DNA of 46,340 nucleotides from Deltaproteobacteria bacterium HGW-Deltaproteobacteria-13 (GCA_002840555.1 PHBJ01000005.1:238045-284384), one strand, 5' to 3'. Positions 34,463 to 43,153 are shown, counted from the stretch's first letter. The notes: generated from the sequence alone by a model not told the origin. Numbers and translations: made by a program.

Positions 34463-36136
34463 TTATTTATTCTGTTCAAAATATTCTTTGATTTTCAGCC
34501 GGACAGTTTCGGGAAGCTTGATGCCGATGTCCTTGATCCGGCTTTCATATTTTTTAAACGAACGGGTATGCTGCGACGTATTGATGAATATCTGGAAATA
34601 GGAACGAATACTTCCCTCAATCTCTTTCCTGAATTCCATGTCCTGATTTAACAGATCTTCCACCGGAGCAATGAAGCGATAATTAATGGGCCGGCAAATG
34701 GAACGATAAGCCACGAAGCGCATCAGCATCTCATCCTCATAATTTTTCTCCCTGATGGCTTTCTCCACAGCATTGAGATCAATGGTGTCCATAATCTGAA
34801 AAGCATATTGCGGCTTTAAGATCTTTTCAATGATCGTTCTGGCCTTGTTAAATTGTTCGCAGGTATTGACTTCTCCTTCAAAATTGGGATCACAGCGAAC
34901 ATAGACCACAAAGTCGATATCGGAAGTATCTTCACAAAGTCCCATATTGGTGGAACCCATGACATCCATTGCGATATCATCGTGAATCCCTTCTTCGATG
35001 AGATGAACAACCTGTTCGAGTTTATTGAGGCGCTCTTCCGTTTCTTCCGTCTGGAACATGCGGTAAAACTGTTTAATATCGTTGTAGAGTTGTATCTCGG
35101 GAATGTGAGAGTATTTCTCCGTTTTTGAATCGAAGTTTTCGCCCCGCTTGAGGGCGTTATAGCGCTCGTCATCGACGATTGTTTCCTGCCAGTGTCCATT
35201 GTCTTGAGAATAGTAATCGGCAATATCATGGATGCGGTCTTCAACAATCTTTTTGAAGATTATTTTAGAGACATTCCGGCCTTCCATTTCGATAGCGTAG
35301 AAGAAGCCTCCTTCCGCAACGCCGCCGCTCAGAGTTGTTACCTCTCCGAAATTAGAGGGATTGAGGTAGATGGTTCCTTCGCTGATCTGAAAACCCCAAT
35401 CCATATGAACGTGACCTGTCAGACACAGAAGGACCGGATTGTTATCACAGTAATGTCTTAGCGCCGGTGAACCGGAAGTTCCGAACTGGTTTACCCGGTC
35501 ATGAATACCGTGAGCCGGTTGATGGCTTACGATGATATCAGGCTTGACGGCTTTGAAAAAATTATACATTTCATTGCGGCCGCTTTGAACATCCGCGCTT
35601 CCCGCATAAGGCACTACGTAACGTTCGGGAATTCCCGGCGTCCAGATGTTCGCTCCGCCGTAACCGGCAACTCTTAACCCGAACATATCATGCCAGTGCA
35701 GATGCAAGTCGCGTTCATGGAGAGATGTATATTTTAGATCCATGTCATAATTACCGGGCAAGGCAAAGACCAGAGACTTATGTTTCATAGACAGGATATT
35801 TTCCAGAACCTTGTATTTTTGTTGAAGCACCCGGCGGGCGCGAATGGTGTATCTCTGATATTGCGTGCCTTTTTGTTCAATCTCTTCAGAAATTTCGGGC
35901 GAATCGAGCAGTTCATCCACGAAATCTTCAATGATCACATTCTCTTTTTGCATTCTGAGACGCAAACCATGAAAATAAGATTGAAGCTCATGATAGTTGA
36001 TGGCCGTATTCATATTATAGAAGGGAAAATCAATGAGATCGCCCGCGATAATATAAATATCCGCCACAGTTTCGGACAACAAAGTCTTAACACGGTCAAA
36101 GGACCCGTGAATATCGGCCACATAAATAATTCTCAT
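34463..36136 (-). CDS. Metallophosphoesterase-nucleotidyltransferase fusion protein
   Basis: A 557-residue protein. Residues 1-300 are a calcineurin-like phosphoesterase: ADIHGSFD (Asp8, His10), AGDLIDF, PGNYDMD, SHQPAHG and LTGHVHMDWG. A linker with helical character follows. Residues about 370-557 contain a nucleotidyltransferase core, GSTNMG (394-399) with catalytic-type Asp406 and Asp408 (DID). A C-terminal helical part follows. No signal peptide, so cytoplasmic. Joining a phosphate-removing and a nucleotide-adding domain suggests work on RNA ends or a nucleotide signal, but the substrate is not known. Confidence 0.9.
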   Translation of the reverse strand: MRIIYVADIHGSFDRVKTLLSETVADIYIIAGDLIDFPFYNMNTAINYHELQSYFHGLRLRMQKENVIIEDFVDELLDSPEISEEIEQKGTQYQRYTIRARRVLQQKYKVLENILSMKHKSLVFALPGNYDMDLKYTSLHERDLHLHWHDMFGLRVAGYGGANIWTPGIPERYVVPYAGSADVQSGRNEMYNFFKAVKPDIIVSHQPAHGIHDRVNQFGTSGSPALRHYCDNNPVLLCLTGHVHMDWGFQISEGTIYLNPSNFGEVTTLSGGVAEGGFFYAIEMEGRNVSKIIFKKIVEDRIHDIADYYSQDNGHWQETIVDDERYNALKRGENFDSKTEKYSHIPEIQLYNDIKQFYRMFQTEETEERLNKLEQVVHLIEEGIHDDIAMDVMGSTNMGLCEDTSDIDFVVYVRCDPNFEGEVNTCEQFNKARTIIEKILKPQYAFQIMDTIDLNAVEKAIREKNYEDEMLMRFVAYRSICRPINYRFIAPVEDLLNQDMEFRKEIEGSIRSYFQIFINTSQHTRSFKKYESRIKDIGIKLPETVRLKIKEYFEQNK

Positions 36137-36216
36137 ATTGGTATCCCCGGCACTCGTTTAAATGATTATTTTATCTCTCTTCATGTTGCTTTCCACCGCA
36201 ATTACAAATAAAAGAT

Positions 36217-38211
36217 CTAGCCCATTTCGATGAGAACTTTGTTCAGTTCCTTGAGCTCGTCGCGCAGTTCGGCGGCGTGCTCGAATTCCATGTTTTTCGC
36301 GGCCTGCTTCATTTCTTTTGTGAGCTTCGCGATCAATGCCGGCAGATCTTCTTCTTTCAGCGGAGCGATTTTCTCGCTAACACCCGTAGGCACTGTCACA
36401 TAATCGGCTTCATAGATTGAGCCCAGCACATTGCTGATGGATTTCTTAATGGTCTCCGGCGTGATATTATTATCCTCATTATACTTTTGCTGAATAATGC
36501 GGCGGCGTTTGGTTTCATCAAGACAGGCCTGAATCGATTTGGTGATTTTATCAGCATACATGATCACTTTTCCGGCGACATTGCGCGCGGCGCGGCCGCT
36601 GGTCTGAATCAGCGATCGTTCCGAACGCAGAAACCCTTCTTTATCCGCGTCCAGAATCGCCACCAGTGATACCTCGGGAATGTCCAATCCTTCCCGCAGC
36701 AGGTTGACCCCGACAAGAACATCAAATTCTCCCAGACGCAAATCCCGGATAATTTCCACTCTCTCGAGAGTATGGATGTCGGAATGAAGATAGCGCACCC
36801 TGATATCCACTCCGGCGTAGTAGTCCGTTAGATTCTCCGCCATTCTTTTGGTCAGCGTCGTTACCAGCACCCTTTCATTCTTTTCAACTCGTTCTCTGAT
36901 TTCCGCGAGCAAATCGTCAACCTGATGTTTGGCCGGTTTTACTTCAATCACGGGGTCCATCAATCCGGTCGGGCGAATGATTTGTTCCACACGAACACCT
37001 TTGGCTTTCTCCGTCTCATACAGCGCCGGAGTTGCCGAGATATATATTCTCTGATTGGTCATGGCCTCGTACTCATCAAAACGCAACGGACGGTTATCCA
37101 GCGCGGACGGCAGACGAAATCCGTATTTAATCAGTGTTTCTTTACGTGAGCGATCACCCTTGTACATACCGGATAACTGCGGCAAGGTGGCGTGACTTTC
37201 ATCGATAATAATCAAAGCATCATGAGGCAGATATTCCATAAGCGTCGGCGGCGGTTCGCCGGGCCTGCGTCCGGTTAAATGGCGGGAATAATTTTCTATC
37301 CCCTGGCAGTAGCCCATCTCCTCCATCATCTCCAGATCGAAATTCGTGCGCTGCTCCAGACGCTGCACTTCCAGCAGTTTGTTTTGTTCTCTGTATTCCG
37401 CCAAAGTCTTCGCGAGTTCCGCGCGAATATCGGCAGTCGCTCTGGCAAGATTATCGCGCGAGGTAACATAGTGACTGCCGGGATAAACGGCTGTTTTTGT
37501 CACCGCGCTTATTTTCTTCCCCCGCAGGGGATCAATCAGCGACATGGATTCTATCGTGTCGCCGAAGAACTCTATCCGCAGGGCCTGCTCGTCTTCATAA
37601 GGCGGAAATATTTCCACGATATCGCCGCGAACGCGGAAGGTGCCGCGATGAAAATCAATGTCATTGCGCTCATATTGAATTTCCACCAACCGGTGCAGCA
37701 GTTCATCGCGGGGAAAATCTTTTCCCGCTTCCAATTGAACGATCATCTCTAAATAGGCATCCGGTGAGCCCAAGCCGTAAATGCAGGAAACGCTGGCGAC
37801 AATGATAACGTCACGCCGCGTCAGAAGAGAATGCGTTGCCGCGTGGCGCAGTTTGTCGATTTCCTCATTAATGGCCGAATCTTTTTCAATGTAGGTGTCC
37901 GTAACCGGCAGATAAGCTTCCGGCTGGTAATAATCGTAATAGCTCACAAAATATTCCACGGCATTTTCGGGAAAGAGTCCCTTGAATTCTTCGTATAACT
38001 GTGCCGCCAGGGTTTTATTATGCGCGATGATCAGCGCCGGACGCTGGACGCGTTCGATGACATTGGCAATCGTGAAGGTCTTACCGGAACCGGTAACGCC
38101 CAGCAGCACCTGATGCTCTTTTCCCTCCTTCAGGCCTTGAGTCAACTCGTCAATCGCCTGCGGCTGGTCTCCCGCCGGGACAAAATCAGTTATCATTGAT
38201 AGCTTTTCCAT
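36217..38211 (-). CDS. uvrB: Excinuclease ABC subunit B
   Basis: UvrB, the damage-checking helicase-like subunit of nucleotide excision repair. I chose ATG 38211 (664 residues); a TTG three codons upstream also fits and would overlap the previous gene by 4 bases. Walker A GVTGSGKT, the beta-hairpin region [20 protein letters not shown], the QTSGRAARN motif and a C-terminal UVR motif ([16 protein letters not shown]) are all there. The gene starts 5 bases after the AbiEii-like stop, so its transcription may depend on the toxin-antitoxin promoter. Confidence 0.97.
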   Translation of the reverse strand: MEKLSMITDFVPAGDQPQAIDELTQGLKEGKEHQVLLGVTGSGKTFTIANVIERVQRPALIIAHNKTLAAQLYEEFKGLFPENAVEYFVSYYDYYQPEAYLPVTDTYIEKDSAINEEIDKLRHAATHSLLTRRDVIIVASVSCIYGLGSPDAYLEMIVQLEAGKDFPRDELLHRLVEIQYERNDIDFHRGTFRVRGDIVEIFPPYEDEQALRIEFFGDTIESMSLIDPLRGKKISAVTKTAVYPGSHYVTSRDNLARATADIRAELAKTLAEYREQNKLLEVQRLEQRTNFDLEMMEEMGYCQGIENYSRHLTGRRPGEPPPTLMEYLPHDALIIIDESHATLPQLSGMYKGDRSRKETLIKYGFRLPSALDNRPLRFDEYEAMTNQRIYISATPALYETEKAKGVRVEQIIRPTGLMDPVIEVKPAKHQVDDLLAEIRERVEKNERVLVTTLTKRMAENLTDYYAGVDIRVRYLHSDIHTLERVEIIRDLRLGEFDVLVGVNLLREGLDIPEVSLVAILDADKEGFLRSERSLIQTSGRAARNVAGKVIMYADKITKSIQACLDETKRRRIIQQKYNEDNNITPETIKKSISNVLGSIYEADYVTVPTGVSEKIAPLKEEDLPALIAKLTKEMKQAAKNMEFEHAAELRDELKELNKVLIEMG

Positions 38212-38216
38212 ATTAC

Positions 38217-38879
38217 TCAACTAATTTTATCCCGCAGGCTCGTTTCCAGAATGCGGAATCCATTGTCCAGGTAATATTTTCGGGCAGACGCGTCAAGCAA
38301 CGTCCCCAACTTTACGGCAAAATCTTTCTTGCCGAGCTTTTCCAATCCAGCGAGCAGTTTGCCCGCAATTTCATTTTCAGTACAAAGGGGTATGCCTCTT
38401 TTTAACAAAAACTCAATATCGTAAGCGTCTCGGATTTCCTTGCGGCTGAGAAAGGCAGCAATTTTCGACTTCATCATTTCTTCCAGCGCAACGGTTTTTA
38501 TCAGAACCTGAATATTGGAGTTGGCGCCGTAAGCGATGCAGGTTTCCGTTTTGATGATCTTGGCCTCTTTGCGAATTTCGATTTTCAGCGCTCTGGGAAA
38601 TTGCGGCGATTTCAATTCGAATAGAATCGTAAAATGTTTATTGGCGGAATCGGCGAGCGTATAAAATTGCAGTAAATATTTTTCCATCTGCCTGTAAAAC
38701 TTTGCCCAGTCAATATCCTTTGCCACCCAGAAATCCAAATCCACCGAATAACGATCCAATCCATGGCATAAACGCAACATAGTGCCACCGCCGAAAATCA
38801 GGTTGGTCAGAAATCGTCCGCTGTTAAGCCTGTCCAGAACTTCCAGCTCAAATTGCTCATGTTGTATTAGATCCCGCAT
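38217..38879 (-). CDS. AbiEii-type nucleotidyltransferase (toxin)
   Basis: A 220-residue protein of the AbiEii family. The nucleotidyltransferase start [22 protein letters not shown] has the GG-T signature (residues 30-33) and the two catalytic Asp residues, Asp47 and Asp49. In the AbiE systems this protein is the toxin, which adds nucleotides to target RNA and stops growth, for example during phage infection. It overlaps the upstream antitoxin gene by 13 bases, as in AbiE operons. Confidence 0.88.
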   Translation of the reverse strand: MRDLIQHEQFELEVLDRLNSGRFLTNLIFGGGTMLRLCHGLDRYSVDLDFWVAKDIDWAKFYRQMEKYLLQFYTLADSANKHFTILFELKSPQFPRALKIEIRKEAKIIKTETCIAYGANSNIQVLIKTVALEEMMKSKIAAFLSRKEIRDAYDIEFLLKRGIPLCTENEIAGKLLAGLEKLGKKDFAVKLGTLLDASARKYYLDNGFRILETSLRDKIS

Positions 38880-39463
38880 AGTCTTTTTACCGTTTCTTTT
38901 GTTTTTTCAGGATAAACTTTCAACAGGCTCTTCAGCTTTTTCAATCCCAGCTTCTTCATGTCCAGCGAGTCAACGTCGAATTTATATTTGCCGAATGAGA
39001 AAAGATAGGCCGCGTCCAGAAAAGCCTTTTCTTTGGTCGCGATGAATACGCCGTCCTTTTTAATGAAATCGCCATAGTAGCGGTTCTGTAATTTGACATA
39101 ACTGAAAACGGCCTCCCGGACATTGTAAGCAATCGAACGTTTCAGACAGACGCTTTCCTGATAATTGTTCTGCGCCTGTGTTGTCACATCATAATACGCC
39201 AGGGCCGTCATCAAAGAAATATAAGACGGGACCTGCAAGACATTAGCAATTTTAAACAAATCCTGGCGCGTCAGACTTTCCCATTTCCAGGCGGTTGTAT
39301 AAATATTATTTTTAAATCTGACCAGCAAACCCTGCCGGACATAACGGCTGCACAATACGCGGGCGGAGGCCGGCTGAAGGCTGAAATTCTGCGCCACGTC
39401 GCCAAGCGTAAAATAGGGCTTCCGGCTTAATTCCTGCAATCTGGCTATATTTTTACTAAGCAT
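38867..39463 (-). CDS. AbiEi-like antitoxin, winged-helix repressor
   Basis: A 198-residue protein. The N-terminal third is a winged helix (about 1-60: SRKPYFTLGDVAQ, ARVLCSRYVRQGLLVRFKNNIYT), followed by a domain with SYISLMTALAYYD and KEKAFLDAAYL, typical of AbiEi-type antitoxins and related type IV antitoxins. It would repress its own operon and oppose the toxin. An inverted repeat lies directly over its ribosome binding site. Confidence 0.85.
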   Translation of the reverse strand: MLSKNIARLQELSRKPYFTLGDVAQNFSLQPASARVLCSRYVRQGLLVRFKNNIYTTAWKWESLTRQDLFKIANVLQVPSYISLMTALAYYDVTTQAQNNYQESVCLKRSIAYNVREAVFSYVKLQNRYYGDFIKKDGVFIATKEKAFLDAAYLFSFGKYKFDVDSLDMKKLGLKKLKSLLKVYPEKTKETVKRLCGI

Positions 39464-39493
39464 ATATAATTATCCTTTATGTTAATTATATAT
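39462..39493 (-). promoter_or_regulatory. Inverted repeat over the antitoxin ribosome binding site (candidate operator)
   Basis: Perfect 11-bp inverted repeat: ATATATAATTA (39462-39472) and TAATTATATAT (39483-39493), with a 10-base spacer. On the coding strand the spacer reads ACATAAAGGA and holds the ribosome binding site AAAGGA, and one arm overlaps the start codon. It is a likely binding site for the AbiEi-like protein. It is also AT-rich enough to contain the -10 box. Confidence 0.65.
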
Positions 39494-39610
39494 ACTTTGC
39501 AATATTTTGCAAGCAAAATGAATGAGTCCCGCCCCGGAACAAAATCAGTTATTATTGAAAATTTTCCATGTCGTGCAACTTATTATATAATTCCTGATAC
39601 ATCATAACAA

Positions 39611-40081
39611 TCAGATTTTCAAAAAAGCAATCTCCAGCAAACGTAATGTCGTGTCATATATCGTCGGATCGTTACCGGCCCTGGGACCGGCTACATTGAG
39701 GATTTTGATTTGATTTTCCGTCAGCCAGGAAATCATCCTTTCCGCCGCTTCCTGCAACGACAATTCTTTCATATCCAAATGAATCCACGGCTTATTATGT
39801 TGAACAGCAAATTCTCTGGTCAGAGCCGAGCCCATCTTCAGAAATCCATGGGAGACGATACCTGTTCCGTCTGAATCAAGCACATTCTTCTCCGTCCTTT
39901 TGGAATAATCACCTGTCGGCATCTCCTGTAAATGATATTTCAGAGGTAGGGTGCCGTCTTCCGTTTTTCTTCCTTTGGGAAGCCAGCCGCCATACGGAAT
40001 TTTATTCTCAATGGCAAAATCCAGAGCGGCTCTGTCCGCTCCGGTCTGACCGCCGGATATTATTTTTTCCACTTTATACAT
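39611..40081 (-). CDS. Putative molybdenum carrier protein, SLOG-like fold
   Basis: I chose ATG 40081 (156 residues), because the conserved domain starts at once: KVEKIISGGQTGADRAALD. Other family motifs are YGGWLPKGRKTEDG, RTEKNVLDSDGTGIV and VAGPRAGNDP. This is the putative molybdenum carrier family (PF12694), related in fold to the SLOG/lysine-decarboxylase-like nucleotide-binding proteins. The family function rests on slim evidence. It could bind a nucleotide. No strong ribosome binding site is seen. No molybdenum enzyme genes are near. Confidence 0.82.
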   Translation of the reverse strand: MYKVEKIISGGQTGADRAALDFAIENKIPYGGWLPKGRKTEDGTLPLKYHLQEMPTGDYSKRTEKNVLDSDGTGIVSHGFLKMGSALTREFAVQHNKPWIHLDMKELSLQEAAERMISWLTENQIKILNVAGPRAGNDPTIYDTTLRLLEIAFLKI

Positions 40082-40263
40082 AATTAAACTGAAATTCTTT
40101 AATTCTTTTAGTATTTCCTTTTTTCTGCGGTGTAATCCAGCATAAAACCAATATTTTTTTAAAACGAGACCTGCAGAATGTAAAGTAACATTTATTTTTA
40201 TTTGTCTACCTGCCCGGTACACCACCGGTCATCAAGCTACCTCAACGGCAAAATAAAAGTGTT

Positions 40264-40343
40264 GTCATTGCCCAACTTGATTGGGCAATCCAGTATTTCT
40301 TTCCTGGATTCCCTTGTCTCATTATCATTCGCAAGGGAATGAC
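40264..40343. repeat. Palindromic repeat doublet, copy 2
   Basis: The left arm 40264-40293 (GTCATTGCCC...CAATCCAG) contains ATTGCCCAA and TTGGGCAAT with loop CTTGA in the centre. The right arm 40304-40343 (CTGGATTCCC...GGAATGAC) has ATTCCCTTG (40308-40316) paired with CAAGGGAAT (40332-40340) over a long loop. The arms are inverted and separated by 10 bases. A third, degenerate arm lies at 40415-40439 with TCCCGTA/TACGGGA around the same CTTGA loop. Confidence 0.85.
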
Positions 40344-40368
40344 AGAGGGGAGCATTACCCGGCCCGCA

Positions 40369-40386
40369 GACCGGCGAATGCCGGTC
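40369..40386. other. Stem-loop in the gap before the helicase
   Basis: GACCGGC, loop GAAT, GCCGGTC: a perfect 7-bp stem at 40369-40386 on the plus strand, followed by CTTTACTTTT. It could act as a terminator, but no plus-strand gene leads into it. The 368 bases between 40226 and 40593 otherwise consist of repeat arms and the element at 40467-40593. Confidence 0.5.
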
Positions 40387-40466
40387 CTTTACTTTTAGGG
40401 CTGTTCAAAATCTTGTCCCGTACTTGATACGGGATGCTCAGATGCAATGCCCTAATTAACCATATA

Positions 40467-40593
40467 CATGACTATTCAAACGTGCCTAGATGCAAGGCGT
40501 GCGAGGATTTAGGAACGAGGCCTACTTTTAGCGTAGGCCGCAGTGACTAAACCGGAACACAACGCCGCAGATGGGCGCGTTTCAATAGTCATG
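40467..40593. mobile_element. 127-bp MITE-like element with terminal inverted repeats
   Basis: The ends match as inverted repeats: CATGACTATTCAAACG (40467-40482) and CGTTTCAATAGTCATG (40578-40593), 15 of 16 pairs. Inside is a perfect hairpin GGCCTAC/GTAGGCC (40519-40539). It has no gene. It ends immediately before the stop codon of the helicase (CTA at 40594-40596 on the plus strand). It looks like a small non-autonomous element, or an RNA-structured repeat. Only one copy is in the window. Confidence 0.55.
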
Positions 40594-42684
40594 CTAGAGG
40601 AAGAGGACTGGTTCCCTCAGTATCGCCTCCCTCGCCCTATACGCACACGCTGCGATTTCAGGATACGTATCTTTGAGCGACGTGATCTGGCGCAGATTAT
40701 CCCCCGTGCGTAAAATCAGCGACGCCATGTCGCCTTCGGCGATTCCCGTGGCCTTGATGACGGAATCCCAACTGTGCCCCTGCGCCCAGTAATACATGGC
40801 GGCGCCCGCGGAGGCATGAAGTTTGACTGTCGCAAAACCCGCCGTCTCCATTCGATGGATAAGCGGTCGCGCGGCAAGCACAACTTTTTTGAAAGAGAGC
40901 AGAAGTTTCGGCGGCAAATCTTTTACGGTCATTTTCATATCGTCATCACGATCGTAGGCAAAAAACGCGACAGCAGCGGCAAGAATTTTTTCGTTATCCT
41001 CAGGAAAAGCATTTTCGCGCAGACACTGCGCTACCAAAAGTGGATAATCCAGACGCAGTTTTGAAGCCCAGCGACCGTCATCGGTGAGCGATCCGGTTTC
41101 ATCCACAAATCCTTCTTTTTGCAGAAATTTCAAATGGCGCGAAAAATCCGTCCAAAGCGATTTTGCCGCAGACATTGTCGCCCCGTGATGCCGGATATTT
41201 TGCTGATAAGCCGCCAGCGACCTCTCGAATATTTTGCGAATGTCCTCCGGCGTCTGCGATAAAAGCAAATTCAAAACCATCGCAAAATCGTTTTTCAACC
41301 GGCTGAAAATATCTTCCGGTTTCTGAAACAGCAGATGCCGGATATGGTTTAAATCCATAAATTTCCCGCTGACGGCCAGCATAAAGCCGATGTTGTCCTG
41401 TCCCCGGCGGCCCGCGCGGCCGGTCATCTGGCTGAATTCCGTGGCCGAGAGCGGATTAAAATCATTTCCATTGAATAAATCCGAGTTAAAAAGCACGATG
41501 GTTCTCGCGGGGAAATTCACCCCTGCGGCAATGGTGGATGTGGCAAAGATCACGCGCAAATGTCCCCTGTTCATCATTTCTTCCACCAGCATCTTCCAGG
41601 CCGGCAGCTGCCCGCCGTGATGAGAAGCAATTCCCGACGATCGCAACGCTTTTAATTGCCGGTGACCGCTCAGTGACGGGAAACGGTCCAGCAGATCATA
41701 CAGAGAGTCATCAAATTCTCTGGAGTTGCGCAACGGCGGAAGCGCACCGCGCGCCGTCAGCGCCGCATCGCACTCCGCGCGCGATTTTAAAAAAAAGATG
41801 GCCGGCAGAAGGTTGAACCTTTCTAAAATTCTGATAATGCCGACATAATCCGGCATGTTTCTGCCGCGCAATCTTTTTTCGTCAGCTTTCTTTAAAATAT
41901 TAGCAACCGGCAGTGAAACTTTTTTCCCGTCCAGAAAGGGGTGCAGACAACCGGAAGGATGCAGGAAAATCGGATACAAAGGAACGGGACGTTTTTCTTC
42001 CCTGATGACCACGCACGATTTTTTGCGGATGGATTCCAGCCACTGCGCGATTTCCTCGCCGTTGCCGATTGTCGCTGATAAAAGCAGCAGGTTAACCCGC
42101 GCAGGAAGATAAATCATTATTTCTTCCCAAACAACGCCGCGATCTGCATCGCCTAAGAAATGCGCTTCATCCAGAATGACCAGATCGCAATTTAAATCTT
42201 TCCCGTGATGCATGGCGTCATAGAGCTGATTGCGTAGTATTTCGGTGGTGCCGACAATAATCGGCGCTTCCGTATTTTCCTTGGTATCGCCGGTGATGAT
42301 GCCCACATTTTCAGGATCGAAATGCAGGCCGAACTCCACCCACTTGGAATTGGAAAGGGCTTTCAGCGGCGAGGCGTACCAGGCACGTCCGCCCTTTTCC
42401 ATCACGGATAAAATCGCTTCCCGCGCGATCCAGGTTTTGCCGGAACCCGTCGGCGCGATAACCAGACAATCCGTCTTGTTAATCGCTTCCAGCGCTTTAA
42501 CCTGAAAATCATCGGGAACAAAAGGGGTGGGATGCGGTTTACCTATTTTAGCCAGAACTTTTTTCAACGCCGGCGCGATTTCCGGTTTGAAAAAAGATAC
42601 GTTCTCTTTTCTTTTAGATTTCCTGCCGGGGAAAGAACGCTTGAACTGGAAGGGCTTCTTTCTTTTTTCAATTTTTTCTTGCAT
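40594..42684 (-). CDS. Ski2-like DEAD/DEAH-box helicase
   Basis: A 696-residue superfamily 2 helicase. The N-terminus is a basic tail (about 1-30). Walker A APTGSGKT (77-84), the DEAH box (172-175), SAT (LLSATIG) and motif VI QMTGRAGRRG are clear. A helical C-terminal domain follows. It resembles the Ski2/Mtr4/Hel308 group, which in bacteria acts on RNA or on DNA during repair. Substrate uncertain. No partner gene sits beside it. Its stop codon directly abuts the repeat element at 40593. Confidence 0.92.
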   Translation of the reverse strand: MQEKIEKRKKPFQFKRSFPGRKSKRKENVSFFKPEIAPALKKVLAKIGKPHPTPFVPDDFQVKALEAINKTDCLVIAPTGSGKTWIAREAILSVMEKGGRAWYASPLKALSNSKWVEFGLHFDPENVGIITGDTKENTEAPIIVGTTEILRNQLYDAMHHGKDLNCDLVILDEAHFLGDADRGVVWEEIMIYLPARVNLLLLSATIGNGEEIAQWLESIRKKSCVVIREEKRPVPLYPIFLHPSGCLHPFLDGKKVSLPVANILKKADEKRLRGRNMPDYVGIIRILERFNLLPAIFFLKSRAECDAALTARGALPPLRNSREFDDSLYDLLDRFPSLSGHRQLKALRSSGIASHHGGQLPAWKMLVEEMMNRGHLRVIFATSTIAAGVNFPARTIVLFNSDLFNGNDFNPLSATEFSQMTGRAGRRGQDNIGFMLAVSGKFMDLNHIRHLLFQKPEDIFSRLKNDFAMVLNLLLSQTPEDIRKIFERSLAAYQQNIRHHGATMSAAKSLWTDFSRHLKFLQKEGFVDETGSLTDDGRWASKLRLDYPLLVAQCLRENAFPEDNEKILAAAVAFFAYDRDDDMKMTVKDLPPKLLLSFKKVVLAARPLIHRMETAGFATVKLHASAGAAMYYWAQGHSWDSVIKATGIAEGDMASLILRTGDNLRQITSLKDTYPEIAACAYRAREAILREPVLFL

Positions 42685-42764
42685 TATTATTACGACTCTA
42701 AGGGAAAAGGTCTATCGAACTGAAAAAAAATATAAGATTACCGGACAATCCAGTTTTCTCTTCT

Positions 42765-42794
42765 GTCATTGTCCAACTTGATTGGACAATCCAG
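42765..42794. repeat. Palindromic repeat arm, left of the GIY-YIG gene
   Basis: GTCATTGTCC...CAATCCAG, with ATTGTCCAA/TTGGACAAT around loop CTTGA. It pairs, in inverted orientation, with the arm at 43124-43153 to frame the GIY-YIG gene. A half arm with GGACAATCCAG lies at 42743-42753. Confidence 0.85.
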
Positions 42795-42809
42795 TTAACA
42801 AATTATCTT

Positions 42810-43112
42810 TTATCGTAGTGCAGAACAAGTATTCTCCGCAAGGTCACGCCACCCAGGATTCACTTTCTCTATAAGTTCTACCTTCCATTTTCTAGTCCAC
42901 CTCTTCAACTGTTTCTCTCTTTGCAAAGCCGCATTAACATCATTTACAGATTCATAATAGACAAGATTATGGACTCTATATCTTTTAGTAAAACCGTCTA
43001 TGAGATTGTTTTTATGTTCGTAAAGGCGTCTTTCCAAATCATTCGTGACGCCTATATATAAGGTGCCATTTCGTTTACTTGCCAACATATAAACATAATA
43101 TGTTTTATTCAT
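42810..43112 (-). CDS. Small GIY-YIG nuclease domain protein
   Basis: A 100-residue single-domain GIY-YIG protein. The signature is YVYMLASKRNGTLYIGVTND (YVY at 6-8, YIG at 19-21), followed by LERRLYEHK and a Glu in LQREKQLKRW. This is the stand-alone YhbQ/UPF0213-like family, often mislabelled as excinuclease subunit C. It would cut DNA; its role is unknown. No ribosome binding site is seen before ATG 43112; a repeat hairpin ends 11 bases upstream of it. Both sides are framed by arms of the palindromic repeat found elsewhere in the window. Confidence 0.93.
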   Translation of the reverse strand: MNKTYYVYMLASKRNGTLYIGVTNDLERRLYEHKNNLIDGFTKRYRVHNLVYYESVNDVNAALQREKQLKRWTRKWKVELIEKVNPGWRDLAENTCSALR

Positions 43113-43123
43113 TGGAAGAATTT

Positions 43124-43153
43124 CTGGATTGCCCGGTCAAGCCGGGCAATGAC
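43124..43153. repeat. Palindromic repeat arm, right of the GIY-YIG gene
   Basis: CTGGATTGCCC...GGGCAATGAC, with ATTGCCCGG/CCGGGCAAT around TCAAG. It is the inverted partner of the arm at 42765-42794. It lies between the tyrS stop and the GIY-YIG start and would form a hairpin in the GIY-YIG mRNA leader. Confidence 0.85.

Noticed and set aside
42810-43112. Second uvrC gene
   Set aside because: Only the GIY-YIG domain is present; the UVR, nuclease and helix-hairpin-helix parts of UvrC are missing, and a full uvrC is elsewhere in the window.
18811-43153. CRISPR array from the repeated palindromes
   Set aside because: The copies are scattered, inverted and unequal in spacing, and no cas genes are present.
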